A stretch of DNA of 50,602 nucleotides from Rhodospirillaceae bacterium (GTDB lineage: Bacteria; Pseudomonadota; Alphaproteobacteria; CACIAM-22H2), in assembly GCA_027490975.1 (NCBI GenBank), contig JAIXXA010000129.1, forward strand, positions 1-50,602. Direction: 5' to 3'. Positions 17,184 to 26,483 of the stretch are shown here, piece by piece. The position numbers and the translations under genes are program-made. How positions within the stretch are numbered: position 1 is the stretch's first letter; the number at the start of each line of letters is the position of its first letter. A model generated the notes under the pieces. It was not told where the DNA came from. It saw nothing but the letters and a program-made list of their open reading frames with translations, and searched no databases.

Positions 17184-18001
17184 TAGGCGAAATCGACCGT
17201 CACGCCGTCGCCGAACGGTTTGACCAACGTGCCTGCCGCTAGGTCTTCGGCGGCAAGGCGCGCTTTGCCGAGTGCGATGCCGCGGCCGCGCACTGCGGCT
17301 TCCACGACCAAGCTCGATTGGTTGAAACGCGGCCCCCTCGTGCCGTCGATGTCGGCAAGGCCGGCCGCCTTGAGCCACATCGGCCAAGTCGGGCAGGACG
17401 GATCTTCGTCGGGGCTGTCGTCGTGCAGCAAGGTCGCGGTCTTGAGCAGCGCTTCGATGTCGCTTGCCGCCACACCCTCTACCAGCTTGGGACTGCAGAC
17501 CGGCGAAACCGCTTCGGCGAGCAGGCGTTCGACGTGCAGATTGCCGTAGCGCCCGCCGCCATAGCGGATGGCAACGTCCACGCCGTCGCGCTGGAAATCG
17601 GTCAGAGTCATCGAGGCGGCGACGCGCACATCGATGTCCGGGAACGCGGTCTGGAAACGGTCGAGGCGCGGCAGCAGCCATTTGGCGGCAAAAGACGGCG
17701 CCACGCTGACCGTGAGCACGCCGGCATCGCCGAGATTGTCGACCGCTTCGAGGGCGGAATCGAAATTGTCGAAGCCGTCGCGAATGCCGGGCAGGATCGC
17801 CTGGCCTGCGTCGCTCAGCAGCAACGTGCCCTTGGTGCGCTCGAAGAGACTGAGGCCCAGATGGTCTTCGAGCGCTTTGATCTGGTGGCTCACGGCCGCC
17901 GGGGTCACGGCAAGCTCGTCGGCGGCTTTGGTCACGCTCATATGGCGCGCCGTCACTTCGAAGGCACGCAAAGCGTTCAGGGGGGGCAAGCGGCGTCTCA
18001 T
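17069..18001 (-). CDS. GcvA-like LysR-family transcriptional regulator
   Basis: This 310-residue regulator starts MRRRLPPLNALRAFEVTARH, the signature start of GcvA-type LysR proteins. Its HTH is VTKAADELAVTPAAVSHQIK (about 24-43), followed by LEDHLGLSLFERTKG. A periplasmic-binding-like effector domain follows (LTVSVAPSFAAKWLLPRL, about 93-110). ATG 18001 is chosen over an upstream in-frame start at 18037 by family alignment. The 3' end overlaps the cysG-domain gene tail-to-tail by 115 bp. Position and a shared promoter element suggest that it controls siroheme/sulfur genes and itself. Confidence 0.92.
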   Translation of the reverse strand: MRRRLPPLNALRAFEVTARHMSVTKAADELAVTPAAVSHQIKALEDHLGLSLFERTKGTLLLSDAGQAILPGIRDGFDNFDSALEAVDNLGDAGVLTVSVAPSFAAKWLLPRLDRFQTAFPDIDVRVAASMTLTDFQRDGVDVAIRYGGGRYGNLHVERLLAEAVSPVCSPKLVEGVAASDIEALLKTATLLHDDSPDEDPSCPTWPMWLKAAGLADIDGTRGPRFNQSSLVVEAAVRGRGIALGKARLAAEDLAAGTLVKPFGDGVTVDFAYYIVCPTAKLVLRKVSSFCDWLRAEASADVSKAGSQPA

Positions 18002-18059
18002 GCATGGAACCTTAGCGGGTCGATGCCGCAAACGCATGTCTAGTTTTTCGAAAGCCGAC

Positions 18060-18081
18060 CGGCAATTTTCCTCAATTGCCG
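18060..18081. promoter_or_regulatory. Copy 2 of the shared element within a perfect 8-bp-arm palindrome
   Basis: CGGCAATT-TTCCTC-AATTGCCG is a perfect inverted repeat with 8-bp arms and a 6-base spacer, 59-80 bp upstream of the LysR gene start. Its inner 15-mer CAATTTTCCTCAATT (18063-18077) is identical to the element upstream of the cysG-domain gene. Symmetry, position and repetition make it the best candidate operator of the adjacent LysR-type regulator. Confidence 0.55.
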
Positions 18082-18112
18082 ACCCAGGGCAGGCGCCGCC
18101 ATCCTCGCCGCC

Positions 18113-18202
18113 ATGTCCGACACCGCGTTGATCGCTCTCAAGAGTTCCGCTCTGATTGGGGCCACGATCGTGCTGCTGCGCTGGCTCGGCTTTGCTGGCT
18201 GA
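18113..18202 (+). CDS. Possible 29-residue single-span membrane peptide
   Basis: A short ORF (MSDTALIALKSSALIG ... LLRWLGFAG) encodes one hydrophobic segment with a short polar N-terminus. It sits in the 320-bp gap between the divergent LysR gene and the Do-like protease gene. There is no strong ribosome site and no recognisable homologue. The rest of the gap holds the palindrome at 18060-18081 and presumably the protease promoter. Chance occurrence is quite possible. Confidence 0.25.
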   Translation: MSDTALIALKSSALIGATIVLLRWLGFAG

Positions 18203-18321
18203 AAACCCGCAGCGCCATTACCGCCCGTAACGGCTTGCCCAAAAGCAGCCTTGTTCCCGCCATCTTCTGCGCGCGTTCTGGAACCATGTTGGTCCCCAGC
18301 CACCAGCCTGGAGAACGCCCC

Positions 18322-19758
18322 ATGATGCAGCCCAAATCTCGTGCCGTTCGCGCCGCGATCCTTGCCAGCGTGTCGCTCGCGGCTTTGCTGGCGCTGTCGC
18401 CGATGCTGGCGCGCGCGCAAACGCCGAACGCGCCGGCGGCCGCTGCCGCGGCTCTGCAGTCGCTGCCCGATTTCACCGAGCTTGCCGCCGCCGTTTCGCC
18501 CGCCGTCGTGCAGGTCGCCGTAACCGCGACCGAGATCGACGAAGAGGCAGGCGTGCCGCCGCAATTCCGCGGCACGCCGCTCGCGCCGTTTTTCGGCCAG
18601 GGCTCGCGCCAAGCCCATCGCGTGCGCGGGCTCGGCTCCGGCTTCGTGATCGATCCGAGCGGCTATATCGTCACGAACTACCATGTCGCGGGTCGCGCCG
18701 ACGACATCCAGATCGTGTTCGCCGACGGCACGCGCCTGCCCGCCAAACGCATCGGGGCGGACGCGCGCACCGACATCGCACTTCTGAAGGTCGAATCGTC
18801 CAAGCCGCTTGTTGCGGTGGCACTCGGCGATTCGGATGCCGTGCGCATCGGCCAATGGGTGCTGGCGGTCGGCAATCCGTTCGGCCTCGGCGGCACGGTT
18901 ACGGCCGGCATCGTGTCGGCGCGCGCGCGCGACATCGGGGCCGGCCCCTACGACGATTTCCTGCAGATCGACGCGGCGATCAACCAGGGCAATTCCGGCG
19001 GCCCCAGCTTCGGGCGCGACGGCAAGGTGATCGGCATGAACACGGCGATCTTCTCGCCCAACGGCGGCTCGGTCGGACTCGGCTTTGCGATCCCGTCGAA
19101 CCTCGTACGCAAGGTCGTCGATCAGTTGCGGGTGCACGGCAGCGTCGACCGCGCTTGGCTCGGCGTACAGACCCAAAGCATCGACGAAACGCTGGCCGTA
19201 GCCCTCAAGCTGCCGAACGCGCAAGGCGCCTTGATCGGCTCGCTGCAGAAAAACAGCCCGGCCGACCAGGCGGGCTTGCGGCGCGGCGACGTGATCCTCG
19301 CGCTCAACAGTTCGGCGATCGCGGATCCGCGCGACCTGTCGCGGCGCGTGGGCGATCTGCCCTCGGGCACCAGAGCCACGTTCGACGTCTGGCGCGACGG
19401 GCGGCGCATCGCAACGACTGTTGCGCTTGGAGCCGCACCTGCGGACGCAGCTCCCGTTGCGGCCGCAACGCCCGAACCGCAAACGCCGGTCGCAGGCTTG
19501 GGCTTGCGCCTGGCGCGCGGCGCGCAAGGCGAAACGGTCGTCGCCGAACTGACCCAGGACGGCCTTGCCGAACAGGCGGGCTTGCGCCCCGGCGACGTGC
19601 TCATCGAGGCCGACCGTCAGAAGATCCGCGGTCCCAACGACCTTAGCGCTGCCCTGCGCAATGCGCGCCAAACCCAGCGGCCGGGCATTGCCCTGTTCTT
19701 GAGCCGCGACGGCCAGCCGCTCTATCTGGCCTTGCCCGTGCCCACCGTGCGCGGCTAG
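18322..19758 (+). CDS. Do-like (DegP/HtrA family) periplasmic serine protease
   Basis: This 478-residue exported protease/chaperone acts in envelope protein quality control. A signal peptide spans about residues 1-33 (RAAILASVSLAALLALSPM, then ARAQ). The trypsin-like domain has the catalytic triad His121 (TNYHV), Asp151 (RTDIALLKV) and Ser225 (NQGNSGGP). Two PDZ domains follow (about 275-370 and 395-478), each with a GLRxGDV-type loop. The start is ATG 18322; the frame is open further upstream, but that part is not signal-peptide-like. It is followed 50 bp later by a glycosyltransferase gene, with no evident functional link. Confidence 0.94.
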   Translation: MMQPKSRAVRAAILASVSLAALLALSPMLARAQTPNAPAAAAAALQSLPDFTELAAAVSPAVVQVAVTATEIDEEAGVPPQFRGTPLAPFFGQGSRQAHRVRGLGSGFVIDPSGYIVTNYHVAGRADDIQIVFADGTRLPAKRIGADARTDIALLKVESSKPLVAVALGDSDAVRIGQWVLAVGNPFGLGGTVTAGIVSARARDIGAGPYDDFLQIDAAINQGNSGGPSFGRDGKVIGMNTAIFSPNGGSVGLGFAIPSNLVRKVVDQLRVHGSVDRAWLGVQTQSIDETLAVALKLPNAQGALIGSLQKNSPADQAGLRRGDVILALNSSAIADPRDLSRRVGDLPSGTRATFDVWRDGRRIATTVALGAAPADAAPVAAATPEPQTPVAGLGLRLARGAQGETVVAELTQDGLAEQAGLRPGDVLIEADRQKIRGPNDLSAALRNARQTQRPGIALFLSRDGQPLYLALPVPTVRG

Positions 19759-19808
19759 CGGTCGAGAACGTAGCTTGGATCGCAGCGGCGGGCTAGATTC
19801 GGCCCGCC

Positions 19809-21047
19809 ATGCGATTCCTGTTCGTCCACCAGAATTTCCCGGGCCAGTTCCGCCATCTCGCCCCCGCCCTCAAACGGCGAGGCCACGATGTCGAAGCCAC
19901 GGCCATGCGGCCCGAGCCGATGACCGAATTCGACGGCTTGCGCGTGAACTCCTACCGGCCCGCGCGCGGCTCGACGCACGGCGTGCATCCGTGGGTCGCC
20001 GATCTCGAAACCAAGGCGATCCGCGCCGAGGCCGCCTTCCACAATGCGCGTGCGCTCAAAGCGCGCGGCTTCGAGCCCGACGCGATCGTGGCGCATCCGG
20101 GCTGGGGCGAAAGCCTGTTCCTCAAAGAGGTGTGGCCCAAGGCCAAACTCGGCATCTATTGCGAATTCTACTACCGCGTGCACGGCATCGACACCGATTT
20201 CGATCCCGAGTTTTCGACCCACGATCCGAGCGTGTCGTGCCGCCTGCGCATGAAGAATCTCAACAACGACATGCATTTTTCCATCGCCGATTCCGGCCTC
20301 TCGCCGACGCAATGGCAGGCCTCGACGTTTCCGCCGGCCTTCGCCGACCGCATCACCGTGGCGCACGACGGCATCGACACCGACAAGCTCGTGCCGAACC
20401 CCGACGTGCGGCTCGACCTTTCGACCAGGAACGGCCCGCTCGTGCTCACGCGGGGCGACGAGATCGCGACGTTCGTGGTGCGCGATCTCGAGCCCTATCG
20501 CGGCGCGCACATCTTCTTGCGGTCGCTGCCCGCCCTGCTCGCCTTGCGCCCCAACGCGCGCGTGCTGATCGTGGGCGGCGACGGGGTCAGCTACGGGGCG
20601 CCGCGCGCCGACGGGCGCAGCTGGAAGGATGCGCTCGTCGAAGAGGTGCGCCCGCGCATTTCCGACGCCGACTGGGCGCGCGTTCATTTCCTGGGACGCG
20701 TGCCGTACGGCGATTTCGTGCGCGTGCTGGCCCTGTCGCGCACGCACGTGTATTTGACGTATCCGTTCGTGCTGAGCTGGAGCCTGCTCGAAGCCATGAG
20801 CATGGGCTGCGCCATCGTGGCGAGCGACACGGCTCCCTTGCGCGAGGCGATCGCGCACGGCGAGACCGGCCTGCTCGTCGATTTCTTCGATGTGGAAAAA
20901 CTGGCGGCAACCGTCGCCGGCCTGCTGGCGCAGCCCGATCTGCAGCGCAAACTCGGCGCCGCCGCGCGCGCGCATGCCTGCCGCACCTACGACCTTGCGC
21001 GCGTGTGCCTGCCGCAGCAGATCGCGTGGGCGGAATCGCTGCGCTGA
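19809..21047 (+). CDS. Glycosyltransferase, GT4-like (GT-B fold)
   Basis: This 412-residue cytoplasmic glycosyltransferase has an N-terminal domain starting MRFLFVHQNFPGQFRHLAPAL. A C-terminal GT-B donor-binding domain has LEPYRGAHIFLRSLPALL, VLIVGGDGVSYG and VHFLGRVPYGDF. The E-x7-E-like segment is SWSLLEAMSMGCAIVASDTAPLREAI (about 320-345, cited as a region). The N-terminal part resembles proteins often annotated as glycosyl transferase family 4 group in exopolysaccharide loci. Donor and acceptor sugars are unknown, and no other polysaccharide genes are adjacent. Confidence 0.9.
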   Translation: MRFLFVHQNFPGQFRHLAPALKRRGHDVEATAMRPEPMTEFDGLRVNSYRPARGSTHGVHPWVADLETKAIRAEAAFHNARALKARGFEPDAIVAHPGWGESLFLKEVWPKAKLGIYCEFYYRVHGIDTDFDPEFSTHDPSVSCRLRMKNLNNDMHFSIADSGLSPTQWQASTFPPAFADRITVAHDGIDTDKLVPNPDVRLDLSTRNGPLVLTRGDEIATFVVRDLEPYRGAHIFLRSLPALLALRPNARVLIVGGDGVSYGAPRADGRSWKDALVEEVRPRISDADWARVHFLGRVPYGDFVRVLALSRTHVYLTYPFVLSWSLLEAMSMGCAIVASDTAPLREAIAHGETGLLVDFFDVEKLAATVAGLLAQPDLQRKLGAAARAHACRTYDLARVCLPQQIAWAESLR

Positions 21048-21051
21048 ACGC

Positions 21052-21372
21052 CTATTCGTCGCCCACTGCGCGCCAGGCGGCAGCATCGGTCGGCAGATCG
21101 CCCGACACGTCCACGTGCGCGACGCGCGCCGTCGGCCCCAGTTTCTTGGCCGACAGGCGCAGTTCGAGCGTGAGGCCCGATTTGGTCACGAGACGCACAT
21201 TGCGCTGGCCAATCAAACCCTGCAGCACGGAAGTCGGCGCTTCGATCTCGCCCGCACACGCAACCCCGCCGGCGGGCTTGAAGAAGCCCTCGAGATCGTA
21301 GCTTGCCGGGCCCATCGGCGTTGCGTCGAGCTGCAGATGGCCCGTGCCGGCGATGCGGCCAAGATACTGCAT
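21052..21372 (-). CDS. Uncharacterised small protein
   Basis: This predicted soluble protein of 106 residues starts MQYLGRIAGTGHLQLD. It contains SYDLEGFFKPAGGVACAGEIEA and LVTKSGLTLELRLSAKKLG. The beta-rich, glycine-turn pattern suggests a small beta-barrel or sandwich, but I recognise no family. ATG 21372 is preferred; an upstream in-frame ATG at 21408 would add 12 basic residues. It lies between the glycosyltransferase gene (convergent, 4-bp gap) and two other small minus-strand genes downstream of tspO. Confidence 0.7.
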   Translation of the reverse strand: MQYLGRIAGTGHLQLDATPMGPASYDLEGFFKPAGGVACAGEIEAPTSVLQGLIGQRNVRLVTKSGLTLELRLSAKKLGPTARVAHVDVSGDLPTDAAAWRAVGDE

Positions 21373-21416
21373 CGCCTTGCGGCGGCCCGATCGGACGTTC
21401 TGGTGCATGGGACGTG

Positions 21417-21569
21417 TCAGCCCTTTTTCTTGTCGGCGATCGCGGCCCCGGCGGGGCTGCGATTGCGGAATGCCTGCGCGTCGCGCGACGGTGCGGCGGT
21501 TGCGGTCGCCGCTTTGGCGGCCTTGGGTTTGCGCAGCTCGCGCGAACTGCGTTTCTGGCCTTTAGCCAT
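21417..21569 (-). CDS. Conserved small basic protein (MAKGQ-type)
   Basis: This 50-residue, very basic protein begins MAKGQKRSSRELRKPKA and ends in DKKKG. Very short proteins with an MAKGQ...SN/SREKKKPK-like start are widespread in proteobacteria but uncharacterised; this one fits that pattern by inspection. It is probably cytoplasmic and might bind nucleic acid given its charge (inference). The longer frame upstream is out of register with any gene and is not used. Confidence 0.65.
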   Translation of the reverse strand: MAKGQKRSSRELRKPKAAKAATATAAPSRDAQAFRNRSPAGAAIADKKKG

Positions 21570-21603
21570 GGAACTTCTCCGATTGGCGGAAGAGCGCGCG
21601 CAT

Positions 21604-21693
21604 TCAGACAGGCGCGCGCAGGGCCGCATAGACGAGCACCAGCAGCACCAGCAGGGCCGGAACAACGACAGGCGGAATAAACCAGCTTTTCAT
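21604..21693 (-). CDS. Possible 29-residue single-span membrane peptide
   Basis: MKSWFIPPVVVPALLVLLV followed by LVYAALRAPV forms a single hydrophobic helix, preceded by a clear GAGGAGA ribosome site about six bases upstream of the ATG. The strong ribosome site and compact TM design argue for translation. It sits between tspO and the MAKGQ-type gene on the same strand. No family is recognised. Confidence 0.5.
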   Translation of the reverse strand: MKSWFIPPVVVPALLVLLVLVYAALRAPV

Positions 21694-21748
21694 GGGACGC
21701 GTCTCCTCGCGACGACGACAAGGGCGGGAGTACACGTCTCTCTCAGCC

Positions 21749-21778
21749 GACGGTGCGGCGATCATGCCGCACACCGTC
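21749..21778. terminator. Hairpin downstream of tspO, possible terminator
   Basis: GACGGTGCGGC (21749-21759) pairs with GCCGCACACCGTC (21766-21778) apart from a two-base bulge, with loop GATCAT. It lies 40-69 bp beyond the tspO stop on the minus strand. No U-tract follows, so it may be a processing or Rho-assisted end rather than a classic intrinsic terminator. Confidence 0.35.
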
Positions 21779-21817
21779 AGTAATCGAACCTTACGCCCTA
21801 TTGCAGGGCAGGTCCAT

Positions 21818-22309
21818 CTATTCGCGGGCGTAGGTCGGATTGAGCCGCCACATGGCGCGATTGAGCGCCCCGGCAAACGTGACCCAAGCGAGATAGGGCA
21901 CCATCATCCAGGCGGCCGTCGCATCGTAGGGCGCGTAGGCCGCGATCATCGCCACGATCGACAGCCACAAGGCCGCCAGATTGTAGAACGCCCAATCCAT
22001 GCGTCGTGCCCCGAAAAACAGCGCCGACCACGCCGCATTGAACACGAGCTGCACGCCGAAGGCGGCCATCGCCAGCCCGCCATCCTCGAAGCCGGCCACG
22101 CGCCACACGCGCCACGCGGCCGTCGCAATCAGGCAGAAAAGAACAAGCCACGCCGGCCCGAACAGCCAATTGGGCGGGCGCCAGCTGGGCTTCTTGAGCG
22201 TCTCGTACCACGGGCCGGGGCGAAAGAACGCGCCCGACAACGCTGCGGCAAAGCACAAGGCGGCGAAAACCGCCAAGGCCAAATAGTCCGATGCTTCCGC
22301 AGGCTCCAC
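21818..22309 (-). CDS. tspO: TspO/MBR family tryptophan-rich sensory protein (copy near dxs)
   Basis: This 163-residue protein of the five-helix TspO/peripheral benzodiazepine receptor family is thought to bind porphyrins or haem intermediates. In Rhodobacter it tunes photosynthesis gene expression from the outer membrane. Signatures are WYETLKKPSWRPPNWLFGPAW, VQLVFNAAWSALFFG and YLAWVTFAGALNRAMWRLN. The start is GTG 22309 with AAGGAG 8 bases upstream. It lies 59 bp downstream of dxs on the same strand and may be the last gene read from the photosynthesis superoperon. A second paralogue is at 45879-46388. Confidence 0.93.
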   Translation of the reverse strand: MEPAEASDYLALAVFAALCFAAALSGAFFRPGPWYETLKKPSWRPPNWLFGPAWLVLFCLIATAAWRVWRVAGFEDGGLAMAAFGVQLVFNAAWSALFFGARRMDWAFYNLAALWLSIVAMIAAYAPYDATAAWMMVPYLAWVTFAGALNRAMWRLNPTYARE

Positions 22310-22368
22310 CCTTGCCGCTCCTTGTCGGGCGGCAGGCGTGCGGCCGCGAGAGCCGTCCGTTCCGCCGC

Positions 22369-24294
22369 CTATGCCCGATGCAGCAACCCGCGCGCATCGC
22401 GGTCCAACGCCGCCAGGATCGTCGCGACGATCTGGGACGCGTTGAGACCGGCCGCATCATACATCTTCTGCGGCGAGTCATGGTCGATGAATCGGTCGGG
22501 CAAAGCGAGACTGCGGACCTTGAGACCGCGATCGAGCAGCCCGTCTTCGGCCATCGCATGCAGCACCTGGCTGCCGAAGCCGCCGACCGCCCCTTCCTCG
22601 ACCGTCACCAGCATCTCGTGCCCGCGTGCCAAGCGCCCCAGAAGATCGCGATCGAGCGGTTTGGCAAAGCGCGCATCGGCGACCGTCGCAGACAGGCCGC
22701 GCGCGGCCAATTCGTCGGCGGCTTTGAGGCATTCGGCAAGGCGCGTGCCGAAGGAAAGAATGGCGATGGTGCTGCCTTCGCGCAGCACGCGGCCGCGCCC
22801 GATTTCGAGCGGCACGCCGCGCTCGGGCATGTCCACGCCCACGCCCTCGCCGCGCGGATAGCGCACGGCCGACGGCCGGTCGTCGATGGCTGCGGCCGTT
22901 GCGACCATATGCACGAGCTCGGCTTCGTCCGCCGCCGCCATCACGACGAAGTCGGGCAGCGAGGCGAGATAGCCGATGTCGAACGAGCCCGCATGCGTGG
23001 GCCCGTCGGCGCCGACGAGACCGGCCCGGTCGATCGCAAAGCGCACGGGCAGGCGTTGCAGCGCAACGTCGTGCACGATCTGGTCGTAGGCGCGCTGCAG
23101 GAAGGTCGAATAGATCGCAACGACCGGCTTGTAGCCTTCGCAGGCAAGCCCGGCCGCAAAGGTGACCGCATGCTGCTCGGCGATGCCGACGTCGAAGCAG
23201 CGCGAGGGGAAGCGGCGCTGGAACGCGTCGAGCCCCGTGCCCGTGGGCATCGCCGCCGTGACCGCGACGATCTTTTCGTCGCGCTCGGCCTCGGCGACCA
23301 GCGCATCGCCGAACACTTTGGTGTAGCTCGGCGCGTTGGTTTTGACGGGGGCGAGCGCGCCGGTCAAGACGTCGAACTTGCCGACACCGTGATATTTGTC
23401 GGCCGCCGCTTCGGCCGGCGCATAGCCCTTGCCCTTCTGCGTGACGACATGGATCAGCACCGGCCCATTGCGCTCGGAATCGCGCGCATTGCGCAGCACC
23501 GGCAGCAGGTGCTCGAGATTGTGGCCGTCGATGGGACCCAGATAGTAGAAACCCATCTCCTCGAACAACGTGCCGCCTGTCGCCATGCCGCGCGCATAGG
23601 TGTCCACGCGGCGGGCGGCCACATGCATCGAGCGCGGCAATTGGGCGGCGAATTGTTTGCCGAGTTCGCGCAGATGCACGAAGCCGGGCGACGACATGAG
23701 GCGCGAGAGATAAGCGCTCATGGCGCCCACGGGCGGGGCGATCGACATGTCGTTGTCGTTGAGGATCACGATCAGGCGCGATTTCATCGCCCCGGCATTG
23801 TTCATGGCTTCGTAGGCCATGCCTGCGGACATCGCCCCGTCGCCGATCACGCACACCACGTTGTTGTCGCGGCCTTCGAGGTCGCGCGCCACGGCCATGC
23901 CGAGGCCCGCCGAGATCGAGGTCGACGAATGCGCCGCACCGAACGGGTCGTATTCGCTCTCGCTGCGCTTGGTGAAGCCGGAAAGCCCGCCGGCCTGGCG
24001 CAGCGTGCGAATTCGGTCGCGCCGGCCCGTGAGGATCTTGTGCGGATAGGCCTGGTGGCCCACGTCCCAGATCAGCTTGTCTTCGGGCGTTTCGAACACG
24101 GCATGCAGCGCCACGGTGAGCTCGACCACGCCAAGACTGGCGCCGAGATGCCCGCCCGTCGTCGAAACGGCCGAAACCGTTTCGGCGCGCAGTTCGGCGG
24201 CCAAGTCCCCCAACTCGGCCGTCGACAATGCGCGCAGATCGGCGGGTACTTGGATCTTGTCCAGCAGCGGCGTGGTCGGTTCCGTCTTTCCCAT
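22369..24294 (-). CDS. dxs: 1-deoxy-D-xylulose-5-phosphate synthase
   Basis: This thiamine-diphosphate enzyme condenses pyruvate and glyceraldehyde-3-phosphate to DXP, the first step of the MEP isoprenoid pathway that supplies phytyl/geranylgeranyl tails, carotenoids and quinones. The 641-residue protein has [16 protein letters not shown] and [17 protein letters not shown] near the N-terminus. The TPP motif [20 protein letters not shown] is around residue 150, with [15 protein letters not shown] and [18 protein letters not shown] in the C-terminal half. ATG 24294 has GGAGGG a few bases upstream. It lies only 43 bp after hemA with no terminator, so it probably belongs to the bch-puh superoperon. 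Confidence 0.97.
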   Translation of the reverse strand: MGKTEPTTPLLDKIQVPADLRALSTAELGDLAAELRAETVSAVSTTGGHLGASLGVVELTVALHAVFETPEDKLIWDVGHQAYPHKILTGRRDRIRTLRQAGGLSGFTKRSESEYDPFGAAHSSTSISAGLGMAVARDLEGRDNNVVCVIGDGAMSAGMAYEAMNNAGAMKSRLIVILNDNDMSIAPPVGAMSAYLSRLMSSPGFVHLRELGKQFAAQLPRSMHVAARRVDTYARGMATGGTLFEEMGFYYLGPIDGHNLEHLLPVLRNARDSERNGPVLIHVVTQKGKGYAPAEAAADKYHGVGKFDVLTGALAPVKTNAPSYTKVFGDALVAEAERDEKIVAVTAAMPTGTGLDAFQRRFPSRCFDVGIAEQHAVTFAAGLACEGYKPVVAIYSTFLQRAYDQIVHDVALQRLPVRFAIDRAGLVGADGPTHAGSFDIGYLASLPDFVVMAAADEAELVHMVATAAAIDDRPSAVRYPRGEGVGVDMPERGVPLEIGRGRVLREGSTIAILSFGTRLAECLKAADELAARGLSATVADARFAKPLDRDLLGRLARGHEMLVTVEEGAVGGFGSQVLHAMAEDGLLDRGLKVRSLALPDRFIDHDSPQKMYDAAGLNASQIVATILAALDRDARGLLHRA

Positions 24295-24337
24295 AGCGCC
24301 CTCCCCCATGCTTTTTGTTTTTGTTCGGCGTTTTTCG

Positions 24338-25549
24338 TCAGGCGGCGCGTTTGAGCGCCAGCCTGCCCCAGATCGCCGAGAGCGAGGCGACCAGATGGTC
24401 GATGTCGGCGTCGCTGTGCAGCGGCGAAGGCGTAACGCGCAGGCGTTCGGTGCCGCGCGGCACGGTCGGATAGTTGATCGGCTGCACGTAGATGCCGTAT
24501 TCGGTGAGGAGTTCGTCGCTGATGCGCTTGCACTGCACGGGATCGCCCACCATCACGGGCACGATGTGGCTGTTGTTGGCCAGCACCGGAATGCCCGCGG
24601 CCGTCAGGCGCGCACGCACCTTGCGCACGACCGCCTGCTGGCGCTCGCGTTCGGCCGAGCTGGCCTTGAGATGCTTGATGCTGGCAAGGGCGCCCGCCGC
24701 CACGGCCGGCGGCAGCGACGTCGTGAAGATGAAGCCCGAGGCGTAGCTGCGGATGAAATCGACGAGATTGGCCGAGGCCGCGATGTAGCCGCCGAGCACG
24801 CCGAAAGCCTTGCCGAGCGTGCCTTCGATCACGGTGAGGCGATGGCTGAGGCCCTCGCGGTCGGCGATGCCGCCGCCGCGCGGGCCGTAGAGGCCGACCG
24901 CGTGCACCTCGTCGAGATAGGTCATCGCGTTGTGCGCGTCGGCGACGTCGCAGAGTTCCGCGATGGGGGCGATGTCGCCGTCCATCGAATAGACGGATTC
25001 GAACGCGACGAGCTTCGGGCGCGCCGGATCGAGGTCGGCGAGCTTGCGCGCGAGATCCTGCGGATCGTTGTGCTTGAAGATGCGCTTCTCCGCACCGCTG
25101 TGGCGAATGCCTTCGATCATCGAGGCGTGGTTTTCCGAGTCCGACAGCACGATGCAGTTCGGGATGCCGGCCGCAAGCGTGCTGAGCGAAGCCCAGTTCG
25201 AGACGTAGCCCGAGGTGAAGAGCAGCGCTGCTTCCTTGCCGTGCAGGTCGGCCAGTTCGCGCTCGAGCAGCACATGGTAGTGGTTGTTGCCCGAAATGTT
25301 GCGCGTGCCGCCCGCACCGGCCCCGCAGCGGTCGAGCGCCTCGTGCATGGCGCCCACCACGAGCGGGTTCTGGCCCATGCCGAGATAGTCGTTCGAGCAC
25401 CACACGGTGATCGGCGCCTCTTCGCGTTCGCCGAAATGCGTGGCGCGCGGGAAATCGCCGCGATGGCGCTCGAGATCGGTGAAGACGCGGTAGCGGCCCT
25501 CCTTGCGAAGACCATCGAGTTTCTGAGCGAAGAATTTTTCGTAGTTCAT
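24338..25549 (-). CDS. hemA: 5-aminolevulinate synthase (Shemin pathway)
   Basis: This PLP enzyme condenses glycine and succinyl-CoA to 5-aminolevulinate, the committed step for haem and bacteriochlorophyll. The 403-residue protein starts [20 protein letters not shown]. It has [28 protein letters not shown] and [15 protein letters not shown], and the PLP lysine Lys247 in EGTLGKAFG. Length and motifs match alphaproteobacterial HemA. Its start overlaps the puhE stop (ATGA), which places it firmly inside the photosynthesis superoperon. A second general ALAS copy may exist elsewhere, but that cannot be judged here. Confidence 0.97.
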   Translation of the reverse strand: MNYEKFFAQKLDGLRKEGRYRVFTDLERHRGDFPRATHFGEREEAPITVWCSNDYLGMGQNPLVVGAMHEALDRCGAGAGGTRNISGNNHYHVLLERELADLHGKEAALLFTSGYVSNWASLSTLAAGIPNCIVLSDSENHASMIEGIRHSGAEKRIFKHNDPQDLARKLADLDPARPKLVAFESVYSMDGDIAPIAELCDVADAHNAMTYLDEVHAVGLYGPRGGGIADREGLSHRLTVIEGTLGKAFGVLGGYIAASANLVDFIRSYASGFIFTTSLPPAVAAGALASIKHLKASSAERERQQAVVRKVRARLTAAGIPVLANNSHIVPVMVGDPVQCKRISDELLTEYGIYVQPINYPTVPRGTERLRVTPSPLHSDADIDHLVASLSAIWGRLALKRAA

Positions 25550-26475
25550 GACGGCCTCCGTTTTATGGACACATCCACCCCGGGTGCGAGCAATTCTCCG
25601 ATCGGTCGCACCATGCGTCTTGCCGCCTTGGCCGGAACCAAGTGCGGACGAAGATCGCCCCTGCCCGACGCCAGCCCGAACACCGGGTTTGCGGCGGCTT
25701 CTTCGCCGTCGTTCGCAGCGCGCGAACGCAGCCCCCATTTCCAGATCGCGTTGACCGGCAGCGGAACGACCAGAAACCAATGTTCCAGCACGCCCAGCGT
25801 CAGGACCGTCGCGATGAGAACGGCACCCGCAAGTTCGGGGGCGTCCCCCGGCAATGCCGTTACCGCCCCCCAGGCGAAACCGGTTGCCGTCGTCGCCAGC
25901 GTGACCGAGACCGGGAAAAACAGGTTCATCGGCCGCTTGGCGAAATAGCTGGCGAGATACGCAAGATCGGCGGGCAGAACCTCTTCGCTGAGGTTGGGCA
26001 CGCCCAAAAACAGATTGAGCTTGGTGCTGAGGCGCATCGCCCAAAGCGCGAGGAACGTCCAGGTCCCGATCTGGTTGTCGCCGCCCCACGTCATGGCCAC
26101 GACCGCAAGGCCGGAGACGGCCAAGGCAAGCTCGTGGAACAGGATCGTCTGCACCGCAAACGAGAAGCGCTTTACAGTGCCAACGCCCGTCGGGCATCGC
26201 ACGCGACGCGGGCCGGTGACGAAACCCATGAGGAAACCCATTTCCTGCCAGCCCCACACGGCAAGCGCACACGCAAAGGCAATGTAGGCGCCGCTGCCGG
26301 CGGCGTCGCCGGCCGTGGCCGACAGGCCCCACAAGGCCGCGACCAAAACGACGGTCATCCCCGCCATGCTGTAGCGGAAGGTGCGGCGCGGCAGACCGTC
26401 GAGATAGAAGATCGCACCCGTGCTGAACCACCAAGCCAGCAACACGAACAACGCGGGTGCGACGTAGTCGAACAT
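25546..26475 (-). CDS. puhE: Photosynthetic complex assembly protein PuhE
   Basis: This 309-residue polytopic membrane protein (about 8 hydrophobic segments) of the PuhE/DUF3623 family is found only in phototrophic proteobacteria next to puhABC and acsF. Loss in Rhodobacter alters reaction centre and bacteriochlorophyll levels (family knowledge); no biochemical activity is established. The N-terminus [20 protein letters not shown] and the internal [18 protein letters not shown] are characteristic. ATG 26475 is used; an upstream GTG start at 26490 is less likely. The gap to acsF is 8 bp, and the stop overlaps hemA. Confidence 0.93.
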   Translation of the reverse strand: MFDYVAPALFVLLAWWFSTGAIFYLDGLPRRTFRYSMAGMTVVLVAALWGLSATAGDAAGSGAYIAFACALAVWGWQEMGFLMGFVTGPRRVRCPTGVGTVKRFSFAVQTILFHELALAVSGLAVVAMTWGGDNQIGTWTFLALWAMRLSTKLNLFLGVPNLSEEVLPADLAYLASYFAKRPMNLFFPVSVTLATTATGFAWGAVTALPGDAPELAGAVLIATVLTLGVLEHWFLVVPLPVNAIWKWGLRSRAANDGEEAAANPVFGLASGRGDLRPHLVPAKAARRMVRPIGELLAPGVDVSIKRRPS

Positions 26476-26483
26476 GGGCGCGC

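Noticed and set aside
18076..18321. N-terminal extension of the Do-like protease
   Set aside because: The signal peptide begins at 18322; the extension is basic and would bury the signal peptide.
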